Part shown: positions 11,085 to 34,472 of the stretch, in pieces
How positions within the stretch are numbered: the stretch's first letter is position 1
How the letters are laid out: each line of letters opens with the position of its first letter
Source: Sweltsa coloradensis
Taxonomy: Eukaryota > Arthropoda > Insecta > Plecoptera > Chloroperlidae
DNA length: 64,000 bases
Assembly (NCBI GenBank): GCA_024449915.1
Contig: JAMZAV010001725.1
Location: 62,001 to 126,000 of the forward strand
Direction of reading: 5' to 3'
The notes under the pieces: generated by a model
Told to the model about the DNA's origin: nothing
Seen by the model: only the letters and a program-made list of their open reading frames with translations
The model's database searches: none
Position numbers and translations under genes: made by a program

Positions 11085-13530
11085 ATTCTGGTCATGTTAC
11101 CCTAACTTACTCGAAGCGCATATACTAACAAGAAGAAAAATTCTATACGTTATCAATACATCATTGAAGGTGCTGCACTAAAAATTGTTGATTCCATCAG
11201 AGACCTAGGTGTACAGATGTCTTCTGATCTTTCTTTTAATGATCACCTTAGCGTCGTTTCCAAAAAAGCACTAAGAATTCTTGGTTTTATCAAACGAAAT
11301 TGTGCCGCTAACTTCTCACCCAGAACTACAAGAAAGCTGTATGTATCCTTGGTTCGACCCCACGTTGACTACGCCAGTGTTGTCTGGAATCCACATCACG
11401 TTACCAAAATTAAGCAAGTTGAACGTATTCAATACAAATTTGTAAGTTTTCTTTGTTATAAAAATAATTTAAATTTTCACCGATCACATTATGCTACACT
11501 TTGTCAACAACAATCAATTCCAACACTAGAAAGTCGTCGTAGTGCAACCGACGTTATTTTCCTTTTAATCCTGTCAAATAAGATCTGATATTGACGTTTA
11601 GAGGAAAAAATTGCGATGTCGTTGAATTTTTGCAGAGACCTTCCTTAAATGATACTTATGAACATACTAAAACTCCCCTACAATCGGACTGGAGCTTCAG
11701 CCGCCATATTGGAAAATGGCGGCCAAAAAGTGTTGATTATCGAATATCTCCATATTGGTTGGAGATAGACAAAATGTTTCAATGGCAAAAATATTCCCCA
11801 TTCAATTCCCTACAAAAAGGTGTATTCTATAGTTTTGGTAGGGGCAAAGGTTACGTCACAAAATCGTGGTTTATATGTTGCTCATTGGAGTACCAGCTAA
11901 TTTCCTAATTTTCACGCCCAGCATCAAACAATGCCCGGTAAATCCGTGAGAAATCGATTGAAATACAAAAGGACTTTTGTACGGGGTTCATGAAAGCTTC
12001 CATTAGTATTTTAAAAAATCAGGTCTGCAAAATCGGATTTTGCATTTACCCGGAATTTGGGTTTTTCCATTGTTGGCATTTCCTCAAAAAAGCCGTATTT
12101 GACTGTCCATTATTAAGCACTAAATAGCTTTGGAGGAAAAATTCTTTCTATGCACACTGAAATGACTTAAATAATGATCCGATTACAACCAAAGTTTAAA
12201 TCCAATATGGCTGCTAATTCCTAATATCCACAACATCAAAGTGAATTATGTACAAAAAGTGTTAAAATAGCACGAAAACAGTATTCATATTGTGAATATT
12301 AGGAATTAGCAGCCATATTGGATTTAGACTTTAGTTGTAATTGGATCATTATTTAAGTCATTTCAATGTGCGTAGAATGAATTTTTCCTCCAATGCAATT
12401 TAGTACTTAATAATGGACATTCAATTTTGGCCTTTTTTGAGGAAATACAAACAATGGAAGAAACGAAATTCACGGTAAATGCAAAATCCGATTTCGCAGA
12501 CCTGATTTTTTAAAATACGAATTGAATCTTTTGAACACCGTACAACAAAAGTCCTTTTGTATTTCAATCGATTTCTCAGGATTTACCGGGCATTGTTTGA
12601 TGCTGGGCGTGAAAATTGGGAAATTAGCTGGTACTCCAATGAGCAACATATAAACCACGATTTTGTGACGTCACCTTTGCCCCTACCAAAACTATAGAAT
12701 ACACCTTTTTGTAGGGAATTGAATGGGGAATAGTTTTGCCATTGAAACATTTTGTCTATCTCCAACCAATATGGAGATATTCGATAATCAACACTTTTTG
12801 GCCGCCATTTTTCAATATGGCAGCCAAAGCTCCAGTCCGATTGTAGGGGAGTTTAAGTATGTTCATAGGTATCATTTAAGGAAGGTCTCTGCAAAAATTC
12901 AGCGACATCGCAATTTTTTCCTTCAAAAATTCTTATTTGACAGGATTATTTACAAACTTCTCCATAACTTAATCGACACGGACCTAATTCAAGATATAAA
13001 CTTTCATATCCCTTCAAGATTTACAAGAAATTACATACCCTTCAAAATTCCATGTGCTCGTATTGATGTTTTTAAATTTTCCCCCATTAACCGAATACAA
13101 GACACCTACAACAAATTATTAGCCATTAATCCAGAAATTGACATCAACCACATGAAACTTCAATTATTTAAAGCAGCTGTTTATGCCAGTTTACCAACAT
13201 GACTCATCACTCTTGTCACCTAATCAACTTTTCACCAGTTTTGTATTTTATAACCTCATTTCCCCCCCCCCCCTTCATTCATCTTTGGCTTTAAGCCGTT
13301 TTTTATAATATATTCTTTTGTTATTCAATTTTTTCTTGTTTGTATTTGTTGTAACATTTTAATTTAATTTTATCGAACTTGTTCATATAGGTATTTAATC
13401 ATTTGTATGTGTAACGTACTTTGTATTGTTTTGAATAGTATATTTTTGAATTGTTTAGTTTTAGTCATACCAAACACTTGTGGGTTTTGATACCTGTTGT
13501 TAGAGATAAATAAATAAATATAATAATATA
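11085..13530 (+). mobile_element. LINE fragment (reverse transcriptase C-terminus and 3' UTR), split by a palindromic element
   Basis: The C-terminal part of a jockey/CR1-type ORF2 reads through 11217-11562 (LGFIKRNC, LYVSLVRPHVDYASVVWNP) and resumes at 12952-13201 (IDTDLIQDINFHIPSRFTRN, ending ASLPT and TGA). Between them sits a 1.38-kb palindrome. The 3' UTR ends in ATAAATAAATAAATATA near 13528. The 5' part is missing. Confidence 0.8.
11566..12948. mobile_element. Palindromic (foldback) DNA element, 1.38 kb, with 3-bp TTT target duplication
   Basis: The arms are about 650 bp of near-perfect inverted repeat around a short centre near 12260. The ends are TAATCCTGTCAAATAAG and its reverse complement. 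Both arms carry ATATGG and GGCGGCC motifs, which explains the small ORFs here. TTT flanks both sides (11563-11565, 12949-12951). Removing the element and one TTT puts the LINE reading frame back in register. No transposase is seen. Confidence 0.85.
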
Positions 13531-14848
13531 ATTTTTTGTAGTTTTCGATTATGACCGCAGTGTGTGTTATCGTTTTTGTTTTCTATATGTTTGATTAGAA
13601 ATATGTATGTGATTATAAGGATTTTTCTGCTAAAATGTTAATTGACATTCCAAAAACGGTATGGATATAATTTAAATTTCCTACAAAATAATATTTGTTA
13701 TTATTTTATACGCAATGCGTTTGAGCTGGTTAAAAAAATGAACACCATGTCTATTTCATCAATATAAATTGATGATTTTCATCCCCGCACAACAACTATG
13801 TATTGGCCATTTCTACTTTATGGAAGGCGTATTGTTTACCTATTTTGAATGTTAAAAGCCGGCAAATAATCCCACTTGTCAAAAATAAACCTGAGATGTT
13901 AGAAATGGTTCACAGTAAGGAGCAATGGAAAATGTACCTAACGATTCAAAATGGCCGCAACGATTGCAAAATGTGTATTATTTTCATATTCTGAATGCAA
14001 CTAATGATAAGAACGGTGCCAATTAGCATTTGGCTTTGACAAGATTGACAAGATTGACAAGACAAGATTGACAAGATTGAAAAGATTGACAGAGGAAGAT
14101 CCAAGAAAACAATCACTAACAATTCAAAATAGTGGCCACGAATTACAATAATTGCATACCTAATTAGCCTCCATTTTTTAATGATAACAGATGGCAAATA
14201 ATAATAGGAAAGTGCCAATTGGTTAACATATACCTAAGATTTTATGTGTGGTTTACAGTGCGAGAGCCATGTCCCTTAATATTAAAAAGGCTGCCACGAT
14301 TGAAAAATTCATATTATTTGTCTATTTTAAATTATGAAGTAAAACGTAAAGATTAAGGTGTCAAATTCTTACAATGCTCTTAAAGATTACAGAGGAGGAA
14401 ATAACTGAGTAATTATTTTTCACAATATTAAGTTGCCTGTGGCTGGAAAAGTCTTACATTGGCTTTCCCTGTACTGTAAGCTATAACCGACGTGTCGATA
14501 ATATTTTCTGTTTGTTTATATTATATATTTTTTTTTTCATTTGCACATCACACCTAATTCCTCATTACTATTCACAGAATACGAATTCATAGTATTTACC
14601 AATGGTATTCATTCCGTTTCTCATAAAACGGAGACATAAAATGTTGTCAAATTCTCAGCATTTATTGGTAAAACAACAATAATCGATCTAAGTGTGGAGA
14701 AATTCAGAATTAAAATCTTGGCCTTGCCTTGTATAATGAACTTGACTTAATCTAACGTTGTTTTATTGACAATAAATGGTTATACATAGTCCTAGACTAA
14801 ACTATTAAAGGAATGAAACTTAAATTTGCGAAACTGGCAAGTTATGGG
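13531..14848. other. Intergenic DNA between CTL1 and CTL2
   Basis: AT-rich, with no gene recognised. It holds one minisatellite (14036-14090). Confidence 0.5.
14036..14090. repeat. Minisatellite, 10-bp TTGACAAGAT unit
   Basis: About five copies of TTGACAAGAT, one shortened to GACAAG. Confidence 0.85.
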
Positions 14849-14989
14849 AACGCCCACATTCTCTCCTCAAAATGGTCAGAAGTTACGCCCACTTTCCCCT
14901 TCATACTCTTACTTAGCTCATTTCCCCTCCACTCCTTACTTAAAGACGCAACTTTCGAGTGAGAGACTCAGAAAGCAGTGAGTGTTACG
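14849..14989 (+). promoter_or_regulatory. CTL2 promoter, conserved across the lectin array
   Basis: About 140 bp immediately upstream of the ATG are nearly the same in front of CTL3, CTL5, CTL6 and CTL7, while sequence further upstream differs. Shared elements are two ACGCCCAC/ACTTTCCCC-type blocks (reverse strand GGGGAAA, 14892-14900 and 14921-14928) resembling partial Rel/NF-kappaB sites, and a TATA-like TTAAAG at 14940. A start site near 14965-14976 is inferred. Confidence 0.6.
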
Positions 14990-25062
<10,073 letters not shown>

Positions 25063-26358
25063 TCTGTCAAATACAGATGAGATGATGTCGCTTTACAATA
25101 TTGAGTACCATAGATAATCTGGTACAATTCTTTATTAATATTAATTATCACTATTTTAATTACTCTTGTAGCATTTAAAAAAATCCAAAAATCCTCTTTT
25201 GAATTTGATTTTTTTCTATATCATTCCGCACTTTCTGCATTCTAGGTTGAAGTACGTGATTTGGTGTCTTTTACAAAATTAAAATAAAAAAAGAATAACA
25301 GTTGTTCATTGTTTAAACTAAGGCGTTTCTTTAATTGACATCAACTGAATGTTTTTTTCCCGCACAATTATTGTTGATTAGTTATCTTTCCTACTAATAA
25401 TGTCACCACTTTCTTATATTATGATTTCTGCATTAACAGAGACTTTACAATATAATAATGTTTTTAGAAGGCAAATATTTAAAATGCTTCAATATTCAAA
25501 ACGTCCAGTTAAAATTTTTTAAATGTATATTAGAAGGAATTGATCAACATTTTATTATCCAAATTAGTACCTATTAATTATAATGTATTCATACAAGTAG
25601 CGTGTGAATGTGCGATGTATTCTAGCTAAAATTTACTCCTTCTAATTGTGACCTTATGTGTAATGTATACATTTTTCGCATTTTTCGCATTTTTCACACG
25701 TATACAAATTTCACACTTTTTTATATTCCAGAACTTTTGCTTTATTACTACCATCATAGTTTCAATAATGGACTTTTTTTATAAGCTACAAAGCAATAAA
25801 AAAACATAAAACATAAAAACAACATGAGGAATATAAGCTGAGTATAATGTGTTTAACCTTGGTTTTAGAGTACGCGAATAGGACGGGGTGTTATTGGTAT
25901 TATAGATAGAAATTAAAACTAGTAAAAAATAATCGATTTTTCTGTGTCTTGTCTATGTGTGGTTTAATTTGCAACATTTCACCAAACTCGTCTTATGTAT
26001 TTTGAAGCTAGCACATAACCAATTACAATAATCGTTATTTTAAATGTACTTTATATAACTACTAAACTGATTTTATTTTGGCCACTCTCCTTTCCACGCA
26101 TTCCTCAAAATGTTGTGCACTGAAGGTGCAACACTGCCCTATACTATACGTAGTTATGATAGCGTAACGAATATTCTTGTCCTCGGGGAGGGGAAGAGAA
26201 CAAACGCTAATGAAAGTAGCAATTGTAATGTAAATATGATTGCGTTGAAAATGATGTATTCAAATTAACTTTTTGCTAGAGCACAAACACAGAATGGAAA
26301 TCAAAATAAGATGGAATTAGATACACACAAATATATCGTTGAAAATCGAATGCTGTGA
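25063..26358. other. Intergenic DNA downstream of CTL2
   Basis: No gene recognised; AT-rich unique-looking DNA. There is no AATAAA close to the CTL2 stop. Confidence 0.5.
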
Positions 26359-26370
26359 ATGATTGATGAC

Positions 26371-27636
26371 ATAGGCGCCGAATTCTTAAAATCTCAGGGG
26401 GGGCTCAAAAATCTCTCGTTGAATAAAAAGCTGAGGACATGAAGTTTGGTTTTAATTTAAAGCCTTTTTGGACCCATGGCAAACCAAAGTCACATAAACT
26501 ACCCTTGCCTAAATGACCACCCCATTTTTAAAGATGGCGTTTTGTAAGAGCGAAAATTTTCCGATTAGTCTCATCCTAATTGCAGCATTATTCTGCTAAT
26601 TTGTAAGTTTTGATTTTCCCCACTTTGGATATATAACCATGAGGCCCAAAATTACTGCTCGATTTTTTTTATATTGTTCTAGTCCAAACCTGTATTGTAT
26701 ATAATTTTTTTTTGTAAACCTATAGGCTGCTATAGGCCTACCCCTGACAGCCCATGTGGCCCAAAGTTACAATCAGATTCCTTTGAAATGGTGTTTTTAT
26801 GAAAGAATGGACAATCTTTTATCTATCCAAGTTCCAATTTGCATCTTAATTTTGTTCATACGAAAAATTCCACAATAATTAAATAATTCGTTTCACTTTG
26901 GGCAGCTTTGGAGCCCAAAGTTAAATTTTTTTTTTTAAAAATATTTACGTGTAAAGATAAGTCAGTTTCTAATAAGTTCACGAAATGAAACAATTATTCT
27001 TATCACAACATGCACGTTGTTATTTTATTTATTAACACAATTTTGACAGCTCTGGGGCCCAAAGTAACCATAAGCTTTTTTAAAGATGTTGTTTTTATAA
27101 AAGAGCGAAAAATATCCAATATACTTACCATACCAAAGGAAAAACTCTCGTCTCAATTTGCAATTTGCTTATCTATATAATTTGTACTTTTCCCACCTTT
27201 GAACAGGTCAGGAAGATTTTGTGTTTTTGTTAAAAAGCTGAAAAATTTTAATTTTTCTATTTCCGTTTAACACCGTTTTTCTGCTTGTTCTAGCAATTCA
27301 AATTTTCAAAACTTTGGGAAGCCTTTCCGCCCAAATTAACCGTCAATTTTTTAAGGAAAATTTCTGATTTTTTCACTAAAGAAAAAATTAGCAACACATT
27401 TTGCACTTGACCCTATTCTACCACTCTATCGAGCTAAGATCGATCCCTCACTAAAATACACTGATATCATTCAGGAAATTATGACCGGATGACAAAATCG
27501 GGATATTCTCACCAGATGTTTTTTTTCAAACAATCAAGTACAAATTTTAAAAAGTATAAAATCTCAGGGGGGCTGAGCCCTCCCTTAGGTTTTTCAGGAG
27601 AACTCTAGCCCCCGAGCCCCCCCGTAGTCGGCGCAT
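26371..27636. mobile_element. 1.27-kb element of unknown class with a perfect 12-bp target duplication
   Basis: ATGATTGATGAC occurs directly on both sides (26359-26370 and 27637-27648). The ends are ATAGGCGCCGA and the reverse complement of ATGCGCCGA. Near both ends is AAAATCTCAGGGGGG in direct orientation. The interior consists of several degenerate repeats containing GGCCCAAAGTTAC-like blocks (about 26640, 26760, 26910, 27058, 27330). There is no ORF of note. Confidence 0.75.
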
Positions 27637-27648
27637 ATGATTGATGAC

Positions 27649-29337
27649 GATTCTTGAATATTATGCGATGACGTTAACGCCGACCTCAGAAACAGTGTGT
27701 TGATTAATAATGACGATTATTAAATGGTAGCAGTTGTTGATAACTTTTTACAACTCTGATTGACTTCAGTGACCTAGCCCAAGACAGCTCGCGGTTTCAC
27801 TCATTAGGCTTTCATATAGCACCGGCTTACCCTTGCACAGTTCTAGGTGCCCGTTAGGGGGGCGCAGCCAAGCCGCGGTGCGCTATACAGTCAAGACACC
27901 TTAAACAGCGAGCAGAGTTGGGATGATATCGAGGTGTTACCCAGTCGTAACGAAACGTGATGTGAAATTAAAAGCTGTCAAAATTGGGGGGATTAAGTGG
28001 CAATACATGCCAAATTTGGTTTGGGTTCGAACATACCTTCTTGAGGGGAAAAATGACTTTAAACATGCTCAATTACCACCCTTTTGGCAGTTAGTAAATA
28101 GCGGTTCGCTCGGCCAAGAAGCATCCTACATATATACAGTTTTGCAAACTTGTCAATAAATCATACATGGACGTTCTTACGGTCATAGATTTTCAAAATT
28201 TTGTCTTGATCAGCCAGAAATAATTCAGGAATATAGTCAATTTTGGACTTTTGAACAAAATTGAAATTCGTTAAATCTAATTTATTTTTTATAAATTATT
28301 TCAAACCAAATTTTAGGAATGTGTTACCATAGAGACCTTTATTTTAACTTTCGTGAGATATGTTCAAAATTTCTAACAACTGTGGTGTCATTCAGCCGAG
28401 CAAACAGCAAAATGCCTAAAACGCAGGTGGTGCACGCTCTTAAGGATGTTAGTTACGACAACTTCTGTCTAATTCGTCACTTTCAATCGGCCAGCCATTA
28501 TGACCAAACGGGTGGGGCTACAACTTTCATTATTATTATGGACATTAAGGTAATAACAATATAGTGCCTTATGAAAGTAAAAAGATGAAAAAGTTTGCTG
28601 GAAGTCTTCAAAAAAAGGTTTTAATATAAGCCTTTTACAGGCATATAATCAACAAGTAACCATTTAGTTACTTGACAATGATCACATATATTGTGTACAA
28701 AAGCAAGTCTTTGGACCACTTTATATATTACATTCTATTGTTAATTGGTAAAACCGTAGCAATTTAATTAAATTTCCTAAAATAATTAACTTTTAAAAAA
28801 TAATTTTGCACTTGAAAAAGTAATGAGATCCCAACCATTACAAAACAAACTTGTAAAAATACAACCAAACCTTAAACAATCAAAAGCAATGAGATCTAAA
28901 AGAAATACCAAGCTTATGTTCCCTCCTACATTTTCACGATCTTAATACATATATTTACTTTGCCCTATAACTGCATCTTTGAAAGGCATGGCAAAATAAA
29001 TTCACAAACTTTTACATTTAAAATAAAGTTGCAAATAAAATTTTGCCACGCTTTGGAAGGATGCAGTCACAGGACAACACAATGGCCAAAATCTGTAAAT
29101 TATTTCATTACCAACATTCGTACATAGAAGAAAGAAAGTTTGGAAACGCACAAATATGTTGATACAACAATTCAATGTTAAAATTAATTTGTAATATGGG
29201 TTAAATAATACAATTCATTTTTAGAACGTATTTTGGAAACAATTACTATGTATGTAGAAAAAATGCTTTGCTTTCTATCTGAAAACTCTATTAGATGAAC
29301 GAAATTGAAAAACTTCTGAATTGAAAGTTATTAAAAC
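27649..29337. other. Intergenic DNA upstream of CTL3, with a Helentron-like relic
   Basis: Around 28430-28730 the GACCAAACGGGTGGGGCTAC block and following sequence match the interior of the GGATGAGC-family elements, without their ends. No coding gene is recognised in the rest. Confidence 0.5.
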
Positions 29338-29475
29338 GCCCACTGTTTCTCCTAAGATACATCAGAAGTTACGCCCACTTTCCCCTTCAGATTCTTACTC
29401 AGCTCATTTCCCCTCCACTCCTTACTTAAAGACGCAACTGTCGAGTGTCAGACGTAGAATTCAGTGAGTGTTACA
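29338..29475 (+). promoter_or_regulatory. CTL3 promoter, conserved lectin-array type
   Basis: Same block as in CTL2: ACGCCCACTTTCCCC, then CATTTCCCCTCC, TTAAAG at 29426-29431, and TCAGT near the ATG, a match to the arthropod initiator core. Confidence 0.65.
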
Positions 29476-29640
29476 ATGACTAGCATCGAGTGTCTGGTAG
29501 GGCTGATTTGCATCCTGGTGGCTTTGACTTCTGTTCGGTCTGAGCCTACACCAGAGCAACAATGTCCATCACTAACGAACACAGCAATCAAGTTCTCGCT
29601 GAACAGCCGTCGAAATAGCACTGGGTACTGGATTTCACAG
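29476..29640 (+). CDS. CTL3 exon 1 (signal peptide)
   Basis: 55 codons ending WISQ in phase 0. ATG chosen by position after the conserved leader. Confidence 0.9.
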
Positions 29641-31763
29641 GTAACTTACCAAACATAAAATCAACTACCATTTAAAACCTAGGGGTGTTTTTATTATTTC
29701 TGTTTGTTGGTTCTCAACAAGACACACAGATACAATCTTGACTTGATGAAAATTTGAGTGATCCTGATATTGGATCCTCAATGAGTTTTTTCTCTTTTTA
29801 AAAAATAAATATTTTTCATAATAGTTTCAATTGTATGACATTTTTAGATTTTTTTAAATATGTGCATGGTTGCTTTCATTCTCGAGAAAATCATGTTTTT
29901 AAGCAAAACGCAGTCCTCTAACCTTAATCACATGGAAGCACTATCGTGTGTCCTATCGGATTGTGGTTTGCACCAAAATGTGAAGGAAGAATGTAAGAAC
30001 TGGGCTGTTACAGCACAGTCAAAAGAATTGCTAATTTTTGTTAGTACTTACCGAAAATATGCCACCAAATATGTTATTTGTGCTAATTTTACTATTTTGC
30101 AAAGAGAAAAAAATATATGAAATGGTAAAATGTGTTCTGAAAGCAACATTTGCCCGTGATTGTTTACACCATCACATTTTTTTTATTATTATTTTTTTTT
30201 GGTTGAAAAGTTGATGTTACCTGGATTTGCCAACTAAGCTAATTTTTTAATGGACTTTTAAAATTGTAAAATAGTAGTCTCGAGCTCATCAGACCTTCTT
30301 AAGGACAAGCAACTACGCCATTCTTGATTAAGATGAAGAAAAGTGCCTAAACTTCTTAACCGTAATCTTATAACACTAGATATTTTTGCCACACAACAAA
30401 AGTCCAATAATTATTCAAATTCATAGATTTGGTTTTAGGTTTTGTTTTCGTTAGTTCTTTTGAACTTCTGAGTGATTATCTCGGCTGCACGAAGATGAGG
30501 TACCATAGTCGAAAATTTGCGCAGCACGGGACAAACCTGCAGTGTCTTTGGTCAGCGAGTTAAAAGAAACACTAAATTTATCTAAAAAATTTATCCTCCT
30601 CAACTTCCTTAGATTGATTTCAAGAATGGTGGTGAAAGCCGCACCTCATCTGGTGATATGGCGACGCCCACTTGGTCTATGGGGTTGGAGCAGAGCACAG
30701 AGGCGTGCGTTGGGGAGACGTCCACCTTACATTCGAGAATTACTCTAGCAGGTGAGTCCTTTTCGGTCACTGTAAGTTATAGTAAATATGAGAAGTCTAT
30801 CCCAAATTCATTCCTACCTTTACCCTGCTTTAACACTCAGAAATTTTAATAGATTTAACATATTTTGTTGAAGTGCCAGTGAAAATACGTTTTTATATCC
30901 AAAGTTTCACTACAATCAGAAATTATGCTACAAGCTAATAGATTCTTGGTGAAAATGTTTTATTCACACTATTGCCTTGTGTTTATATAAACACGAGGAG
31001 GAAGGAAGGAAAATATTTTATAACAAATTTAATTGCGATGCTGTTAGTAAAAGAGCACAATTTAGTTGTAAAACATATGTGTTAACAATTGTGCATATTA
31101 TTACGTTTGTTGCAGGAATTGTATACTCATTATATGGAAAGACTCTCAGCCGCCAACCAGAATCATTGATTAAAAACATTATAATATGCATGAAGTAATA
31201 TTGATTGCCGCAAACTTTTAACAATATTATTTCTTTATCTTTTTTCTGGTTTTCCTTACTTTTTGGACTTTAATAAATATTAGCTATAACATTCTTATAA
31301 GAATATGAAACTTAAAAATGTATTAATTTTTTAATGTTAAGATTGTTAAGTTTTTATTCATTCAGCTAGCTTTCCAGACATTTTGTGAAGTAATACAGTT
31401 ACAGTATTGGTACAGTATAGTACACGATACAAACAAATTAAATATAGATCTCTGTTACACCGGTTTTAGTGCCCGAGATGATAACTCCAACTAAGTCCAT
31501 CCCTGAAGGCTACGAGTTGTTCCCGAGAGTGGGGTACTACAAGTTCCACCCCGAGGCTGCGATATGGGCTCGTGCGCGTCAGGTCTGCGCAGAGGAGGGC
31601 GGCCATCTTATTGTCATCAACTCGGAGTACGAGGCTAACGTTGTGAAGCAACTCTTTGCACGGTTCCCCAAGGAGAAGATTACAAATAGTCCCACTTGGA
31701 CCGATTGGAGCTGGGTTGGAATTTATGAACAAGGCAACAATGGGCAATACTTCACCGTTTTAG
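29476..31763 (+). CDS. CTL3: secreted C-type lectin, exons 1-3 intact
   Basis: Exons 29476-29640, 30613-30751 and 31470-31763 are open and correctly spliced in phases 0 and 1; the last ends at TTA G|GTAACG. The product would have the same signal peptide and N-terminal domain as CTL2, with small changes (P for S after EQQC; K in IDFKNGG). Exon 3 is one codon shorter at its start (VPEMITPTKS) and has SPTWTDW after ITN. No clean exon 4 follows: the next lectin exons are a second, indel-rich set of exons 2-4 (CTL4). Either CTL3 uses the exon 4 at 36205, or its own exon 4 was lost in an assembly collapse near 32.4 kb. Confidence 0.85.
30613..30751 (+). CDS. CTL3 exon 2 (N-terminal domain)
   Basis: 139 nt after CCTTAG. 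Encodes IDFKNGGESRTSSGD through HSRITLA and ends at G|GTGAGT. Confidence 0.9.
31470..31763 (+). CDS. CTL3 exon 3 (lectin domain, N-terminal two thirds)
   Basis: 294 nt after TTTTAG. VPEMITPTKSIPEGYEL start, one cysteine (RQVCAEEGG), WSWVGIYE in the WIGL position. Confidence 0.9.
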
Positions 31764-32181
31764 GTAACGCATAACGAATAATACTTTTTTATTTTATTTG
31801 CTTAATTTGTGAACTTCTAATTATAGTGAAATAATTGATCAATGAGAAACCACACATTTAAAAATTCCACATTTTTCTATTTTATTGAACAACCTAGAGA
31901 ATGAAAAATCACACATATGCAAAAGTAATCCTTTGATACATTTAGAGTCTGAAATAGAAAAATCGAACAAGTGTCTTGAGAATACGTTTAATTTGTTTTT
32001 GTCACTATAATTTAATATTTATGAATTTGTCTCAATCTTATTTGATTTATTCTTTAGATTGATGCTATTATCTGATATAACGGATTAAGGCACTGTATTA
32101 ATTCCTTTAAAACATATAACAATATTAAAATTATTTAAAGAATAATTGTGATATTTACAAAAATAGTATCTATTGATTTTA

Positions 32182-32355
32182 TAAGACGAGGGAGCGGAGC
32201 AATTAATGGTCTCCATTTTACTCGAAAGGTACTTCTGTGATTCTATCGGGTCGTACGTCGAAAATCAGCCGAATTGCTAAATAGATTGCGCTGAAATTTT
32301 AAACAGACATCTGGTACGAGTTTACTGAGAACGGCTTACAAAATCAGCTAGATAC
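32182..32355 (+). mobile_element. 5' end of a Helentron-like element in the CTL3 3' flank
   Basis: AGACGAGGGAGCGGAGCAAT, followed by CTCGAAAGG and GGGTCGTACGTCGAAAATC. The same piece recurs, with indels, at 35195-35390. No matching 3' end is nearby. Confidence 0.45.
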
Positions 32356-34472
32356 GTTGCGTTTAAATACAAGAATATAAATTGAAAAACTTGTGATATT
32401 TACGAAATTTAAAAAACTTTTTACACCATCCAATTTTTGTTTATTAATTATTTTTTTGCGGTATATAAGCTGATGTTAACCTGAATTGCCAATAATAATG
32501 CTAATTTTTCTAATATAGGACTTTTAAAATTGTAAAATAGTAGTCTCGAGCTCATCAGACCGTCTATAAGGACAAGGAAAACTAACGCCATTCTTATGAT
32601 TAAGATGAAAGAAAAGTTCCATAAACAACTTCTTAACCGCTAATCTTAATAACACTAGATATATTTGCAAAACCAAAAGCTACCACTCTCAATAATTATC
32701 AAATTCATAAGCATTTGAATTTTAGAGTTTTGTTTTTTTCTATTTATTCGGACAGTTATTTTGAAATTCTGACGTAGATTATCTTGCTGCCCACGCAAGA
32801 TGAGGTAACCATAGTCCCGAAAATCCTATGCGCAGCCACGACAAACCAAGTGTACTCTATGGCCAGCGACAGTAAAGAAACACTAAATTTATCTTATAAA
32901 TAATTATCCTCCTCAACTCTCCTTAAGATTGCATTTCAAGAATGGTGTTGAAAGGCCGCCACCTCATCTGGTGATATCGGGCGCACGCCCACACTTGCCC
33001 GTCTATGGGGGCCGTAGCCCAGAGCACAGGAGGCAATAGTGCTGCTCTGGGAGGACGCCCACCTTACATTCGTGTCTGAATAACTCTAGCAGCGATTGCA
33101 GCCCTTTTCAGGCCCACTGAAAGTTTACAGTGATAGTAAATATGAGATAGTTCTACGCCAAATATCATATCCTATACACTTTACCACATGCCTGTTCAAA
33201 CACTCATGAAATGTAATAAGATTAACATATTTGATGTGGTAGTCGCCTCATTGCCTTGACAGATGCCCACAGTGAATACGATTTTATATCAAAGTTTCAC
33301 TACAATCAAGAATTATTGCTACAGCCCTAAATAGATTCTTGAGTGAACATGTGATTATTACACTATTGTCCTTGCTGTTTAGATAAAACACGAGGAGGAA
33401 GGGTTAGGAAAATATTTTTACCCCTAAAATTGCCGATGCTGTTAGTAAAACGAGCACAATTAGTTTGTAAAACATATGTGTGCATGTAGCATTCGCCTGC
33501 ATATATATTACGTTTGTCGACAGAGAAATTGCCGTTCATACGCATTATTATAGAAAGATCGTCTCAGCGCCAACCAGCAATCATGATAAAAAACATATAA
33601 ATATGCAATGCAAGTAATATGATTGCCGTCAAACTTTTTGCAATATTATTTAAACTTATCTATTTCTAGGCTTTTCCGTACTTTTTTGACTTTAATAAGT
33701 ATTAGCATTAACATTACTTATAAGAATATGAAACACTTAACAAAGCGACTGACTTTTAATGTTAAGATGTTCAAAGTTTTATGGATCAGCTAGCTTTTCG
33801 CCATTATGCCTAAGATTTAACGCATCTTTGGCCGAAAGAATACAATTAGATAACCTTAAGGAAATAATGATTTTTATTAAAAAAAAATTGTATGTTAACA
33901 AGTACACGATTTACAAAACAAAATATAAATATAGATCTCGTCTACACTGTTTAAAGTGCCCGAGATGATAACTCAACTCAAGTCCAATCCTGAACGCTAC
34001 GAAAGTTCGTTACGAAATTGTCCCGAAGTAGTGGGGGTACTAACAAGTCTCACCGAGGCCTGCGACTATGGGCTCCGCGCGCGTCAGTTCTGCCGCAGAG
34101 GATGCGGAGGGCATCTGCTATTTGTCATCAACCGAGGTACGAGGCATAACGTGTAAGCCCAACTCTTTGCAACGTTCCCAAGCAGAAGAAGATCTCACAA
34201 ATTAACAGTACCCACTTGAAGAATATAGGAGCTGCCTGGTTAGGAATTTATAGAACAAAGGCAACAATGAAGGCAATAACTTCAACGTTCTTAGCGCAAC
34301 GCATAACGACATCAAATACATTTTTATTTCTATTCGCTTAATTTGTCGAAGCTTAACAATTATGTATAATGCTTCCAAGTGCAGCAAATCCAGAGTCGAT
34401 TCCCGTTTAAGTCAGAAATTTTAACTTCTGATTATAAACGGACTAAAAAGTCCCATCTATTCTTATATAGTC

